DNA from: Mycobacterium sp. URHD0025
GTDB lineage: Bacteria > Actinomycetota > Actinomycetes > Mycobacteriales > Mycobacteriaceae
Length of the DNA stretch: 64,000 nucleotides
Direction: 5' to 3'
NCBI RefSeq assembly: GCF_000426065.1
Contig: NZ_AUEQ01000013.1
Coordinates: forward strand, 1-64,000
Part shown: positions 49,148-57,981 of the stretch, in pieces
Numbering within the stretch: position 1 is the stretch's first letter
Layout of the letters: the number at the start of each line of letters is the position of its first letter
The notes under the pieces: model-generated
What the model was told of the DNA's origin: nothing
The model's database searches: none
The model's input: only the letters and a program-made list of their open reading frames with translations
Program-made: the position numbers and the translations under genes

Positions 49148-50290
49148 TCAGCGGCCGGAGAACGTCTCACGCAGGCGGCTGAACAGACCACCGGAAGCCG
49201 CCGAAGCCTGTGTGGTGCGCACCTCCGCCGCGTCGCGGCTGCGGTTCTCCTTCAGCTTGCGCAGCAGTTCGGTGTCGGTGCTGTCGAGCCGCGCCGGCAC
49301 CACGACGTCGATGTGGGCGTGCAGGTCGCCGCGCACCCCGGAACGCAGATGTGGCATGCCGTGGCCGCGCAACGTCGTCACCGAACCGGGCTGGGTGCCC
49401 GGGGCGATGGTCAGCTCGGTCGGCCCGTCAAGGATCGCGTCGACGGTGACGGTCGTGCCCAGCGCAGCGTCGACCATGGGCACCGAGACGGTGCAGTGCA
49501 GGTCGTCACCGTCGCGGACAAATATCTCGTGCTGCTTCTCGTGGACCTCGACGTAAAGGTCGCCGGCGGGACCGCCGCCCGGCCCGACCTCGCCCTGGGC
49601 CGCCAACCGCACCCGCATGCCGTCGCCGACACCAGCGGGGATCTTGACGCTGATCTCGCGGCGGGCACGCACCCGTCCGTCGCCACCGCACCGGCTGCAC
49701 GGATCCGGGATGACCTCGCCGATCCCGCCGCAGACGGGGCAGGGACGCGTCGTCATCACCTGGCCCAGCAACGAACGCTGCACGGTCTGAATCTCGCCGC
49801 GGCCGTCGCAGGTGTCACAGGTGACGGGCGTGGAATTGCCGTTGGTGCCCTTGCCGTGGCACAGGTCGCACAGAACCGCCGTGTCCACGGTGACCTGTTT
49901 GGTCACGCCGGTCGCGCACTCCTCCAGGTCCAACCGCATCCGCAGCAGCGAATCGGCCCCGGGCCGCACCCGGCCGACCGGCCCGCGTGACGCGGTGCCA
50001 CCACCGAAGAATGCCTCGAACACGTCGCCGAGACCGCCGAAGCCGCTGAACCCACCGGGCGCACCGCCGACCGATTCCATGGGATCGCCACCCATGTCCA
50101 CGATGCGGCGCTTCTCGGGATCCGAGAGCACCTCGTAGGCGACCTGGATCTCGGTGAACCGAGCCTGCGCCTCCTGATCGGGATTGACGTCGGGATGCAG
50201 CTCACGTGCCAACCGTCGATAGGCGCGTTTGATCTCTGAATCGCTCGCGCCTTTGCTCACTCCGAGCAAGCCGTAATAATCGCGTGCCAC
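49148..50290 (-). CDS. dnaJ2: chaperone DnaJ (DnaJ2)
   Basis: 380 residues. J-domain: YYGLLGVSKGASDSEIKRAY with HPD in RELHPDVNPDQ; Gly/Phe-rich linker; four CxxCxGxG zinc repeats (CDLCHGKG, CDTCDGRG, CPVCGGIG, CSRCGGDG) at about residues 145-210; C-terminal substrate domain. Second mycobacterial DnaJ, partnered with DnaK. Start at GTG/ATG near 50290 (ARDYYGLLG). Follows hrcA on the same strand; the two probably share a transcript, while rsmE follows. Confidence 0.95.
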   Translation of the reverse strand: MARDYYGLLGVSKGASDSEIKRAYRRLARELHPDVNPDQEAQARFTEIQVAYEVLSDPEKRRIVDMGGDPMESVGGAPGGFSGFGGLGDVFEAFFGGGTASRGPVGRVRPGADSLLRMRLDLEECATGVTKQVTVDTAVLCDLCHGKGTNGNSTPVTCDTCDGRGEIQTVQRSLLGQVMTTRPCPVCGGIGEVIPDPCSRCGGDGRVRARREISVKIPAGVGDGMRVRLAAQGEVGPGGGPAGDLYVEVHEKQHEIFVRDGDDLHCTVSVPMVDAALGTTVTVDAILDGPTELTIAPGTQPGSVTTLRGHGMPHLRSGVRGDLHAHIDVVVPARLDSTDTELLRKLKENRSRDAAEVRTTQASAASGGLFSRLRETFSGR

Positions 50291-50334
50291 GCTGACCTTG
50301 CCTGACCTTTCCGTGCCGGATGTATCCGGCTGTA

Positions 50335-51366
50335 TTACCGAGTACCTAAGACTTCGCCGATGTACAACGCAACCGCCGCGACATTGGCGATGGTTCCCGG
50401 GTAATCCATTCGGGTGGGACCAACCACACCCATTCCGCCGTACACCTTGCCCGAACTGCCGTATGTGGTGCTCACCACGGACGTTCCCAGCATCTGTTCG
50501 GCCTCGGTCTCATGACCGATCCGCACGGTCACCTTGCCCGCTTCCTGCTGGGCTGCCAACAACCGCAGCACCACCACCTGCTCCTCCAGTGCTTCCAGCA
50601 CCGGCCGCAGCGATCCGCCGAAATCAGCGGTGTTGCGGGTCAGGTTGGCGGTGCCACCCAGTAGCAGTCGCTCCTCGGTGTGCTCGACCAGCGTCTCGAC
50701 CAGGACGGTCGCCGACCGGCCGACTGCATCGGCCAGGGCGCCCTGGCCGTTGAGGTGGGTGGCCAGATCGCTCACCGCGATGGATGCGGCGGAGATCGGT
50801 TTGCCTTCGAGTGCCTGCGCCAACATCTCGCGGAGCTTCGACAGGTCATGCTCGTCGATGGCATCGCCGAGCTCCACGATCCGCTGATCCACCCGGCCCG
50901 AATCGGTGATGACCACGAGCAGCAGCCGGGCCGGGGTCAGCGCGACCACCTCAAGATGGCGGACCGACGAGGTGGACAGCGTCGGGTACTGCACGATCGC
51001 GACCTGCCTGGTCAGCTGTGCGAGCAGCCGAACCGCGCGCCGCAGCACGTCGTCCAGATCCACCCCGGATTCGAGGAAGGACAGGATCGCGCGGCGTTCC
51101 GACGACGACAACGGTTTGACGTTGTCGATCCGGTCGACGAACTCGCGGTAGCCCTTCTCCGTGGGTACCCGGCCCGAACTCGTGTGCGGCTGCGCGATGT
51201 AGCCCTCGGCTTCCAGCACGGCCATGTCATTGCGCACCGTGGCACTCGACACGCCGAGGTTGTGGCGCTCCACCAACGTCTTGGAGCCGATGGGCTCCTT
51301 GGTGGCCACGAAGTCGGCGACGATGGCACGCAGCACCTCGAAACGACGTTCGTCGGCGCTCCCCAC
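50335..51366 (-). CDS. hrcA: heat-inducible repressor HrcA
   Basis: 343 residues, the same length as recalled for M. tuberculosis. N-terminal winged helix (GSADERRFEVLRAIVADFVA, SSATVRNDMAVLEAEGYIAQ), then GAF-like core with PTLSTSSVRHLEVVALTPAR and the late GMGVVGPTRMDYPGTIANVA. GTG 51366 follows AGGTGA; an open extension to 51480 is not family-like. Represses groEL-type genes by binding CIRCE and needs GroEL for folding; no CIRCE element is seen next to it. First gene of the hrcA-dnaJ2-rsmE cluster. Confidence 0.94.
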   Translation of the reverse strand: MGSADERRFEVLRAIVADFVATKEPIGSKTLVERHNLGVSSATVRNDMAVLEAEGYIAQPHTSSGRVPTEKGYREFVDRIDNVKPLSSSERRAILSFLESGVDLDDVLRRAVRLLAQLTRQVAIVQYPTLSTSSVRHLEVVALTPARLLLVVITDSGRVDQRIVELGDAIDEHDLSKLREMLAQALEGKPISAASIAVSDLATHLNGQGALADAVGRSATVLVETLVEHTEERLLLGGTANLTRNTADFGGSLRPVLEALEEQVVVLRLLAAQQEAGKVTVRIGHETEAEQMLGTSVVSTTYGSSGKVYGGMGVVGPTRMDYPGTIANVAAVALYIGEVLGTR

Positions 51367-51569
51367 CTGTTCACCTACCCTTCGCAGCAGCGATGTCCAT
51401 ATTGCTCGATTCATTTTACTGATCAGCAGCGGGTTTACCGATTGCGCTGTCTCCGGCGGCGGCATTGCGCCGGACGACACCGGCGCGGGCTACGGCCCGC
51501 GAGGGTATTAGCCTGGGTAACCATGCCGATGGCAACACCGCGCGACACTGCGACGGACGCGGGCCGGCG

Positions 51570-51884
51570 ATGATCTTCAAAGGCGTCCAGGAGGGCAAGC
51601 CGTACCCGGAGCACGGCCTGTCTTACCGGGATTGGTCTCGCATCCCCCCACGCCAGCTGCGCCTCGACGAGCTGGTCACCACCACCACCGTACTGGCGCT
51701 GGACCGCCTGTTGTCGGAGGACTCGACGTTCTACGGCGATCTGTTCCCGCACGCGGTGCGGTGGCGCGGCGACATCTATCTCGAAGACGGTCTGCACCGA
51801 GCCGTGCGTGCGGCGCTGCGGAACCGCACCATCCTGCATGCCCGGGTTTTCGACATGGACGCACTCGCGCCGAACCAGGCGTAA
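51570..51884 (+). CDS. conserved small protein between hrcA and the mycobactin genes
   Basis: 104 residues starting ATG 51570 (MIFKGVQEGKPYPEHGLSYR). Conserved blocks YRDWSRIPPRQLRLDELVTT and GDIYLEDGLHRAVRAALRNR; the latter recalls ParB/Srx-like nucleotide-binding folds, but that is a weak impression. Position and size match Rv2375 in M. tuberculosis. Divergent from hrcA across 203 bases with no other gene. Soluble; function unknown. Confidence 0.8.
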   Translation: MIFKGVQEGKPYPEHGLSYRDWSRIPPRQLRLDELVTTTTVLALDRLLSEDSTFYGDLFPHAVRWRGDIYLEDGLHRAVRAALRNRTILHARVFDMDALAPNQA

Positions 51885-51894
51885 CCGTCGTCGG

Positions 51895-52119
51895 TCAGTG
51901 CCCCGCCTGGCCGGCCATCGCCTCACGCAGGCTGTTGGGCCGCAGATCCGTCCAGTTGGTCTCGACATAGCTCAAGCACTCGGCGCGCCCGGCCGCGCCG
52001 AAGACCACCCGCCAGCCGGCGGGTACGTCCGCGAACGCCGGCCACAGGCTGTGCTGGTCCTCGGCGTTGGCCAGCACATAGAACGTGCCGTTCTCGTCAT
52101 CGAACGGATTGGAACTCAT
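51895..52119 (-). CDS. mbtH: MbtH-family adenylation-domain helper
   Basis: 74 residues. Signature SSNPFDDENGTFYVLANAED, NAEDQHSLWPAFADVPAGWR and WTDLRPNSLREAM is complete, including the three Trp-containing motifs. It binds and activates NRPS adenylation domains (here probably of MbtE/MbtF). It overlaps mbtG by 23 bases and is the last gene of the cluster segment visible here. Start ATG 52119. The gene is named after this M. tuberculosis prototype. Confidence 0.96.
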   Translation of the reverse strand: MSSNPFDDENGTFYVLANAEDQHSLWPAFADVPAGWRVVFGAAGRAECLSYVETNWTDLRPNSLREAMAGQAGH

Positions 52120-53560
52120 CGAGTCTCCTCATCGAGGGGTGGTCCAGGTTCGCACCCAGCACCCGGTCGGACAACAGGCCAAGACAACTGAGATTGGGGA
52201 AGCCCGGCCCCTGCGTGAGGCCGGCCAACCCCGGAAGGAAGAGCTTCGGGTAGACGTCGGTCAGGGCCAGGTCGTGACCGATGTGCTCCTGCAACGCGTC
52301 ACCGGTGAGCGGGCCGCCGAGGCCGAGCTCGAGCAGGTCCAGAGCGTCCTGGCTGAACAACGGCGCGAACCACAACGCGTCGGCGCCGGACCCGTCGATC
52401 ACCAGATCGAAGCCGTGCACCGTCTCGACCGCCTCACCGCCCGTGTTCGTCGACAGGGTCAACCGGATTCGCTCGTCGCGGGCCACCGCATGCGCGACGC
52501 GCCCACGAAGATGACGGATCCGGTCGTCGGCCAGCAGAGCCTCCTGCACCCGCGCCGAGAACACCCCACGATCGGTGCGGGCCAGGGCATCCCGCCGCTC
52601 GGCCAGGGTCAGCCCCGTCCATCCGGTCGGGTCGGAGAACAAAGTGTTCTCGAAGAAACCCTCGCCTCGGGTGAACAGCGTGACCGTCGGAGAGATCACC
52701 GTGATGGTCGAGACCCGGTGGCGGAACAGTTCGTTGAGCATCGACGCGGCGGTCTCACCGCCGCCGATCACCGCGACCCGCTCGGCATTGATCAGCTCGT
52801 GCTTGCCGGCCTGATGCCAGAACTGCGCGATCGACATCACGCGCGGGTTGCCGGGCAACACCGAACGTTCGGCCTGACCCGGCCCGGTGACCATCAGACC
52901 GTCGGCAGTGACGGTGTCCTCGGCGGTGTGCAGGACCCACCGGCGCGCGTCGCTAGAATTGCCGGCACCGCCGGCGTCGGCAGAATTGCCAGCACCGCCG
53001 GCGTCGGCAGAATTGCCAGCACCGCCGGCGTCGGCAGAATTGCCAGCACCGCCGGCGTCGGCAGAATTGCCAGCACCGCCGGCGTCGGCAGAATTGCCAG
53101 CACCGCCGGCGTCGGCATCCACCGAGATCCGTTCCACCTCACCGGAAACCACGTTCATCCCGATGTCGTCGGCCACCCAGCGCAGGTACTGGCTCCAGCG
53201 CTTGTGGGTAGGCGCGGGCCTGCCGCGATCCACCCATTCGGCGAACCCGCCCGTCGCGATCAGGTAGGCCTGCCAACTGTGCCGGGTCATCCGCTCATCG
53301 AGCTCGGCGTTGCGCCGCGATACGAGGGACGACCGGTACGGGAAGCCGACATCCTTCTCGGGTCCGGTACCGAGGCGATGGTTGCCGTCGGTCCACCCGC
53401 CGACAGCCTGCCAGTTGGCGGCCACCCCGGAACGTTCGATGACGACCACGTCGGGGGCCGGCGCCCCCATCGCCCGAAGCTCGGCGGCCTTGGCGGCCAC
53501 GGCGATGGCCTTGGGTCCGGCCCCGATGACAGCCAGTGTGGGAGCCGATGGGGAACTCAT
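52097..53560 (-). CDS. mbtG: MbtG, L-lysine/lysyl N6-monooxygenase, with an internal nine-residue repeat tract
   Basis: 487 residues against about 431 recalled for M. tuberculosis. FAD motif TLAVIGAGPKAIAVAAKAAE at the N-terminus and NADPH motif RVAVIGGGETAASMLNEL; family core LVIDGSGADALWFAPLF. It hydroxylates the lysine side chain that supplies mycobactin's hydroxamates. ATG 53560 overlaps the mbtF stop (ATGA). Residues about 149-202 are six copies of a nine-residue unit (DAGGAGNSA type), absent from the typical enzyme; removing 54 residues restores normal length. Flanking sequence (EVERISVDA before, DARRWVLHTAED after) is consistent with insertion in a surface loop between FAD and NADPH domains. 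Whether the enzyme stays active is unknown. Confidence 0.93.
   Translation of the reverse strand: MSSPSAPTLAVIGAGPKAIAVAAKAAELRAMGAPAPDVVVIERSGVAANWQAVGGWTDGNHRLGTGPEKDVGFPYRSSLVSRRNAELDERMTRHSWQAYLIATGGFAEWVDRGRPAPTHKRWSQYLRWVADDIGMNVVSGEVERISVDADAGGAGNSADAGGAGNSADAGGAGNSADAGGAGNSADAGGAGNSADAGGAGNSSDARRWVLHTAEDTVTADGLMVTGPGQAERSVLPGNPRVMSIAQFWHQAGKHELINAERVAVIGGGETAASMLNELFRHRVSTITVISPTVTLFTRGEGFFENTLFSDPTGWTGLTLAERRDALARTDRGVFSARVQEALLADDRIRHLRGRVAHAVARDERIRLTLSTNTGGEAVETVHGFDLVIDGSGADALWFAPLFSQDALDLLELGLGGPLTGDALQEHIGHDLALTDVYPKLFLPGLAGLTQGPGFPNLSCLGLLSDRVLGANLDHPSMRRLDEFQSVR
52955..53116. repeat. 27-bp minisatellite, six tandem copies inside mbtG
   Basis: Units at 52955-52981, 52982-53008, 53009-53035, 53036-53062, 53063-53089 and 53090-53116. 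Copies 2-6 are identical (AGAATTGCCAGCACCGCCGG + CGTCGGC); copy 1 has GCCGGC in place of GCCAGC. 27 is a multiple of three, so the frame is kept and each unit adds nine residues. Copy number is likely to vary between strains by slippage. Confidence 0.97.
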
Positions 53561-56500
53561 AGGGTCACCTCTCGCAACACCTCTCGCAACGCGTCCAGCC
53601 ACATCGCCTGCAGGGTGGCGATGTCCTCGGCGGACAGAATGTCTGGCAGGGTCCGCCACTGGGTACCGAGCACGGCATCCCCGTCGCGATCGATCACCGC
53701 GGCCATGATCGTCAGTTCATGGCGCACAGCGACATTCGGTTCCGGAATCGGGGTCACACCGGTTTGCAACGACCGATCCTGCAGCAGGGCATGGTCGGAA
53801 GCATCCAGCTCGATCCGGCCCAGGTAGTTGAGCAGCACCTGCGGATCCCGATGAGCTCCCAGGCGTTCGGCGGTGTCTGCACGCAGGTAACGCAGCAGCC
53901 CGTAATCGATGGCGTCACCGGGGATCGCGGCCACCTGCGCCGCCACTCCCCGCGCGTCATCGGCGCGGAGCCGCAACGGGAAGATCATGCTGAGCAGACC
54001 CGCGGTGTCGCCGGTGTCCACCTCGTCGTGGTCGGACAGCACCGCGTCCGACCGGCCATGAGTCTCCAGCGCCAGCAGCGGCGTCGGGGTCGCCTGGCGT
54101 CGGTGCCGACGCCAATCGGTCAGCGCGCGAGCGGTTGCCGCGGCCAGCACTTCGGTCACCGGGACCGCGCCCGTCAACAGTTGGGCCGTCAGCTCGGGCT
54201 CGGCGAAGGCCATCACGATCGTCACATCGGCCATCCGGTCGGTGCCGGGATCGATCCGGCGGGCCCCGATATCGGGGTCGTCACCTTCGAACTGCTGCTC
54301 CCAGAAGCCGCAGGTGTCCAGCTGGGCCGCCCGCTCGGTCAGCAGACGCGACCACTGACGTAGCGAAGTGTGTTCCCGCACCGGCAGCGGATCACGACCG
54401 GCAGACAATGCATGCCAAGCATTTTCGAGCTCACCGACCAGAATGCGCCACGACGCCGGATCCAGGGCCAGCACGTGGGCGGTCAAAATCAACAGACCGC
54501 CCTCGGTCAGTGGGTGATGCAACCAGACCGCATCCAGCATCGAACCGCTCTGCGGATCCATGCGCTGCACCGAGAAGTCGGCATGCTCGGCCACAGCGGC
54601 GTTGAGATCACCTGAGCCCGTCGCTTCCGACAGCACGTCGCGCGGGGTGTCCGCGACCAGGGCCAGGCTGTCGCGGTCGAGTCGGGTGCGCAGCACCTCA
54701 TGCCCGTCGATCACATTGCGCAACAGTGCTTCCAGCTGGGCGCGGGTGATGCCGGCAGGCAGCCGGAACACCTCGGTCTGGGCGAGCCGGCGGGGGTCGC
54801 CGTACTGGTAGAGCCACCGCCCGTTGGGCAGCAACGGGATAGGGCTCGTCTCGGGTGCGGCGTCATCGATGCACTCGACGGCGACCGCGTCGGAATCGAT
54901 CGCGGCCGCGAGTTCGCGCACGGTCGCGCAGTCCAGCATCAACCGGGCCCGCAGCGCGATGCCACGGCGCCGCACGGCCTGCACCACCGACAGCGCCACG
55001 ATGCTGTCCAGTCCGAGGTCGAGGAAGTCCGCCGTGACATCGACACCCGCTCCCTCCGGTGTCCCCAGGACTTCGGCGAGCACCTCGGCCAGCACCTTCT
55101 CGGTCTCGGTCGCGGGGTGCTCGACGCCCTCGCCAGAACCACCCGTGGCTACGGCCGCCAGCGCGGCGTCGTCGACCTTGCCGTTGGTGGTCAGCGGGAT
55201 CTCGTCGACGGCGACGATGTGGTGCGGCACCAGATGCCTTGGCAGCGTGTCGGTCAGCATCCGGCGAAGATCGCTGACCGGGGTCGCGCTGACCACATAT
55301 GCGACAAGGCGTGGCCCGCTGCGGTGCTGTCGCACCGCCACGTGGGCGTGCCGAACCCCGGGATGGCCGTGCAGTGTCGCGGCCACCTCACCGGGTTCGA
55401 CCCGGAATCCCCGGATCTTGACCTGGTCATCGCTACGGCCGAGAAACTCAAGAGCATTCGAGTCCACCCGACGGCGCACCACGTCGCCGGTGCGGTACAT
55501 GCGGGCACCGGGTGTGAACGGATCGGCGACGAACCGCCCGGCTGTCTCCCCCGGCCTGCCCAGGTAACCGCGGGTCAATTGCCCACCGGCCAAATACAGT
55601 TCGCCGTAGACACCGTCGGGCACCGGACGCAGCCAGCTGTCCAGCACGTAGGCGGCAGTCGATTCCGTGGGATGCCCGATGCACGGTTGGGGATGTTCGG
55701 CGATCGCAGCAACGACAGCCTCCACCGTCGTCTCGGTAGGGCCGTAACAGTTGTGCGCCGACATCCAGCTGCGCTCACACTCGGCCTGGATCCCCTGCCA
55801 GGTGGCGGTGTCGATGGCCTCACCGCCAAGTGCGAGCACCGCCAACGGCACTCGGCTGAGCAGGCCCGCGGCCCGCAGCGAGGCGAACATCGACGGGGTG
55901 GTGTCGATCATGTCGATGCCGAAGCGTCCGATGGTGTCCACCAGCGCCTCGGCGTCACGCTGCACATCGTCTCCGACGATGTGCACGGTATGTCCGTCGA
56001 GCAGGGCCGCCAACGGCTGCCAGGCCGCGTCGAAGGTGAACGACCAGGCGTGTGCCACCCGCAACGGGCGGCCGAGCCGTTTGGCCGCCGGCCGGAGCAC
56101 CTGGTGGGCATGGTCGGCGGCGTAGGCCAACAGCGCCTGATGGGTTCCGATGACGCCCTTGGGTTTTCCGGTGGTTCCGGAGGTGAACACGATGTAGGCG
56201 CCTTGTCCGGGGTACACCGGCGCGGGCTCGAAGTCGGTGTCCGCCTCAGCCGCGACGCCGGACAGCAGCGCGTCGTCGACGACGAGCGGCGCCTGCCCAC
56301 CTGTGCCGATCTGGCGCAGAATCTCAGCCACCCGTTCATCGGGCATCGCGGGATCCAGCGGCACGATCAGCCCACCCGCCTTGAGCACTGCGAGCATCGC
56401 CACCACGTAGTCGGGCCCGCGGCGCAACCGGATGGCGACCCGCGCCTCGGCGCACACCCCACGGTGGACCAGGTCGGCCGCCAGGCGATCGGCGGCGTCA

Positions 56501-57981
56501 TCGAGCTCGCGATAGCTGAGTTCTCCCCCGTCCCAGCTCAATGCCACCGAACCGAGCCGCTCCTCGGCGGTGGCGCTGAAGGCAAGGTGAAAGCCGGTGT
56601 GGGATCGGGCATCACCGGCAATGGCCGGCGCGCCGGCCGGCTGCGGTTCGTCGTCGAGAGTGACGGCGACCTCGCGCAGCGGACGTTCCCAGCACTGCAG
56701 CAGCCTCTGGACGACGGCCAGCACGCGCAGTCCCAGGGCCTCTGGATCGAGCGATCCCAGTGCCCCGTCGAGGGTTTCGACCAGCACCGTGAGCCGACCA
56801 TGGGTCGGATGCGCGGCGATGGTGACCGGGAAGTGCGACAGGCTCTCCAGTGCCGACGGCCGCAGTACCGCCCCGCCGAGATCGAACTCGTCGCTGCCGA
56901 CCAGCCCACCGGGCGGGAAGTTCTCGTACACCAGCAGGGTGTCGTACAGCTCGCCGATGCCGCCGAGCGAACGGAGCTCGGTGTGGCTGAGATAGCTGTG
57001 CTCGCGCAGCTCGGCGGCTTCGCGTTGCAGCGCCAGGCATTGATTGCCGACCGGCAGGCTGGGGTCGAGCCGGACCCGAAGCGGCACCGTGTTGATGAAC
57101 AGACCGACCATCGATTCGACCCCGGCCAACTCGTCCGGGCGCCCCGACACGGTAACGCCGTACACCACGTCGGCGCGGTCGGTGAAGACAGAAAGAATTG
57201 CTGCCCAAGCCATCTGGAACAACGTATTGACGGTGACGCCGCGGCGTCGGGCTGCCTCGAAGATGGCGGCCGACTGCTGCTCGTCGAGGGTCACCTCGGT
57301 GCGCGCCGGTCGGCCCGGCTCGGTTTCCCGCCCGGACAGCACCGGGGACAACAGTGTGGGCGCATCCATTCCGTACAGATGGGCCTGCCACCGGGCCCGG
57401 CCGGCCTGCTGATCGCGTCCGGCCAGCCAGCCGATGTAGTCGCGATACGGGCGCACCGCCGCCGGCAATGCGGTGACATCGCCTTTGGCCCCGTAAAGCG
57501 CCAGGAGCTCGCCGACGAAGACCGGCAGCGACCAGCCGTCGATCGCGATGTGATGGGCGACGATCACCAGACGCCAACGCAGCTCAGGCTTTTCGATGAG
57601 CAGAAAGCGGATCAGCGGGCCCCGACCGAGGTCGAACCGCCGGGCGCGTTCCTCGGCTTCCAGCGTGAGCGCCTGGGCGTCATCGACCTGCACATGCCTC
57701 CAGGGCAGTTCGATCGCGGACGGGACCACCGCCACCGGCCGGCTCAGGTTTCCCTGGAAGAAGCTGGCCCGCAGGTTCGGATGGCGCACCAGCATCGACT
57801 CGGCGCAGGTCCTGAGCAGCTCAGGGTCCAGTGCCCCGTCGATGTCGGCAGCCATCGCGATGACATACGGATCGGCCGCGTCGTCACCCTCGGTCAGGCC
57901 GGCCAGCGAGTACAGCCCCTGTTGCAGCGGGCTGAGCGCCAGGACGTCCTCGACGCCGGGCGGCGTTCCGGTCGTGGTCAT
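53557..57981 (-). CDS. mbtF: MbtF, nonribosomal peptide synthetase of mycobactin
   Basis: 1474 residues. Order: condensation (HHIAIDGWSLPVF near 145), adenylation (YIVFTSGTTGKPKG near 595; late motif ending KIRGFRVEPGEVA), carrier (DFLDLGLDSIVALSV near 985), and a second C/epimerase-like domain (from about 1040) whose motif reads HVLALDPASW where epimerases have HHLxxDxxSW. Start is ATG 57981 with GGGGA upstream and ATGA overlap with mbtE. Length close to the M. tuberculosis enzyme (about 1460). Believed to add the terminal N-hydroxylysine, which is cyclised. Degenerate last domain suggests loss or change of epimerisation. Confidence 0.93.
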   Translation of the reverse strand: MTTTGTPPGVEDVLALSPLQQGLYSLAGLTEGDDAADPYVIAMAADIDGALDPELLRTCAESMLVRHPNLRASFFQGNLSRPVAVVPSAIELPWRHVQVDDAQALTLEAEERARRFDLGRGPLIRFLLIEKPELRWRLVIVAHHIAIDGWSLPVFVGELLALYGAKGDVTALPAAVRPYRDYIGWLAGRDQQAGRARWQAHLYGMDAPTLLSPVLSGRETEPGRPARTEVTLDEQQSAAIFEAARRRGVTVNTLFQMAWAAILSVFTDRADVVYGVTVSGRPDELAGVESMVGLFINTVPLRVRLDPSLPVGNQCLALQREAAELREHSYLSHTELRSLGGIGELYDTLLVYENFPPGGLVGSDEFDLGGAVLRPSALESLSHFPVTIAAHPTHGRLTVLVETLDGALGSLDPEALGLRVLAVVQRLLQCWERPLREVAVTLDDEPQPAGAPAIAGDARSHTGFHLAFSATAEERLGSVALSWDGGELSYRELDDAADRLAADLVHRGVCAEARVAIRLRRGPDYVVAMLAVLKAGGLIVPLDPAMPDERVAEILRQIGTGGQAPLVVDDALLSGVAAEADTDFEPAPVYPGQGAYIVFTSGTTGKPKGVIGTHQALLAYAADHAHQVLRPAAKRLGRPLRVAHAWSFTFDAAWQPLAALLDGHTVHIVGDDVQRDAEALVDTIGRFGIDMIDTTPSMFASLRAAGLLSRVPLAVLALGGEAIDTATWQGIQAECERSWMSAHNCYGPTETTVEAVVAAIAEHPQPCIGHPTESTAAYVLDSWLRPVPDGVYGELYLAGGQLTRGYLGRPGETAGRFVADPFTPGARMYRTGDVVRRRVDSNALEFLGRSDDQVKIRGFRVEPGEVAATLHGHPGVRHAHVAVRQHRSGPRLVAYVVSATPVSDLRRMLTDTLPRHLVPHHIVAVDEIPLTTNGKVDDAALAAVATGGSGEGVEHPATETEKVLAEVLAEVLGTPEGAGVDVTADFLDLGLDSIVALSVVQAVRRRGIALRARLMLDCATVRELAAAIDSDAVAVECIDDAAPETSPIPLLPNGRWLYQYGDPRRLAQTEVFRLPAGITRAQLEALLRNVIDGHEVLRTRLDRDSLALVADTPRDVLSEATGSGDLNAAVAEHADFSVQRMDPQSGSMLDAVWLHHPLTEGGLLILTAHVLALDPASWRILVGELENAWHALSAGRDPLPVREHTSLRQWSRLLTERAAQLDTCGFWEQQFEGDDPDIGARRIDPGTDRMADVTIVMAFAEPELTAQLLTGAVPVTEVLAAATARALTDWRRHRRQATPTPLLALETHGRSDAVLSDHDEVDTGDTAGLLSMIFPLRLRADDARGVAAQVAAIPGDAIDYGLLRYLRADTAERLGAHRDPQVLLNYLGRIELDASDHALLQDRSLQTGVTPIPEPNVAVRHELTIMAAVIDRDGDAVLGTQWRTLPDILSAEDIATLQAMWLDALREVLREVTL

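Noticed and set aside
52955..53116. CRISPR array
   Set aside because: Units are contiguous with no unique spacers, and the tract is in frame inside mbtG.
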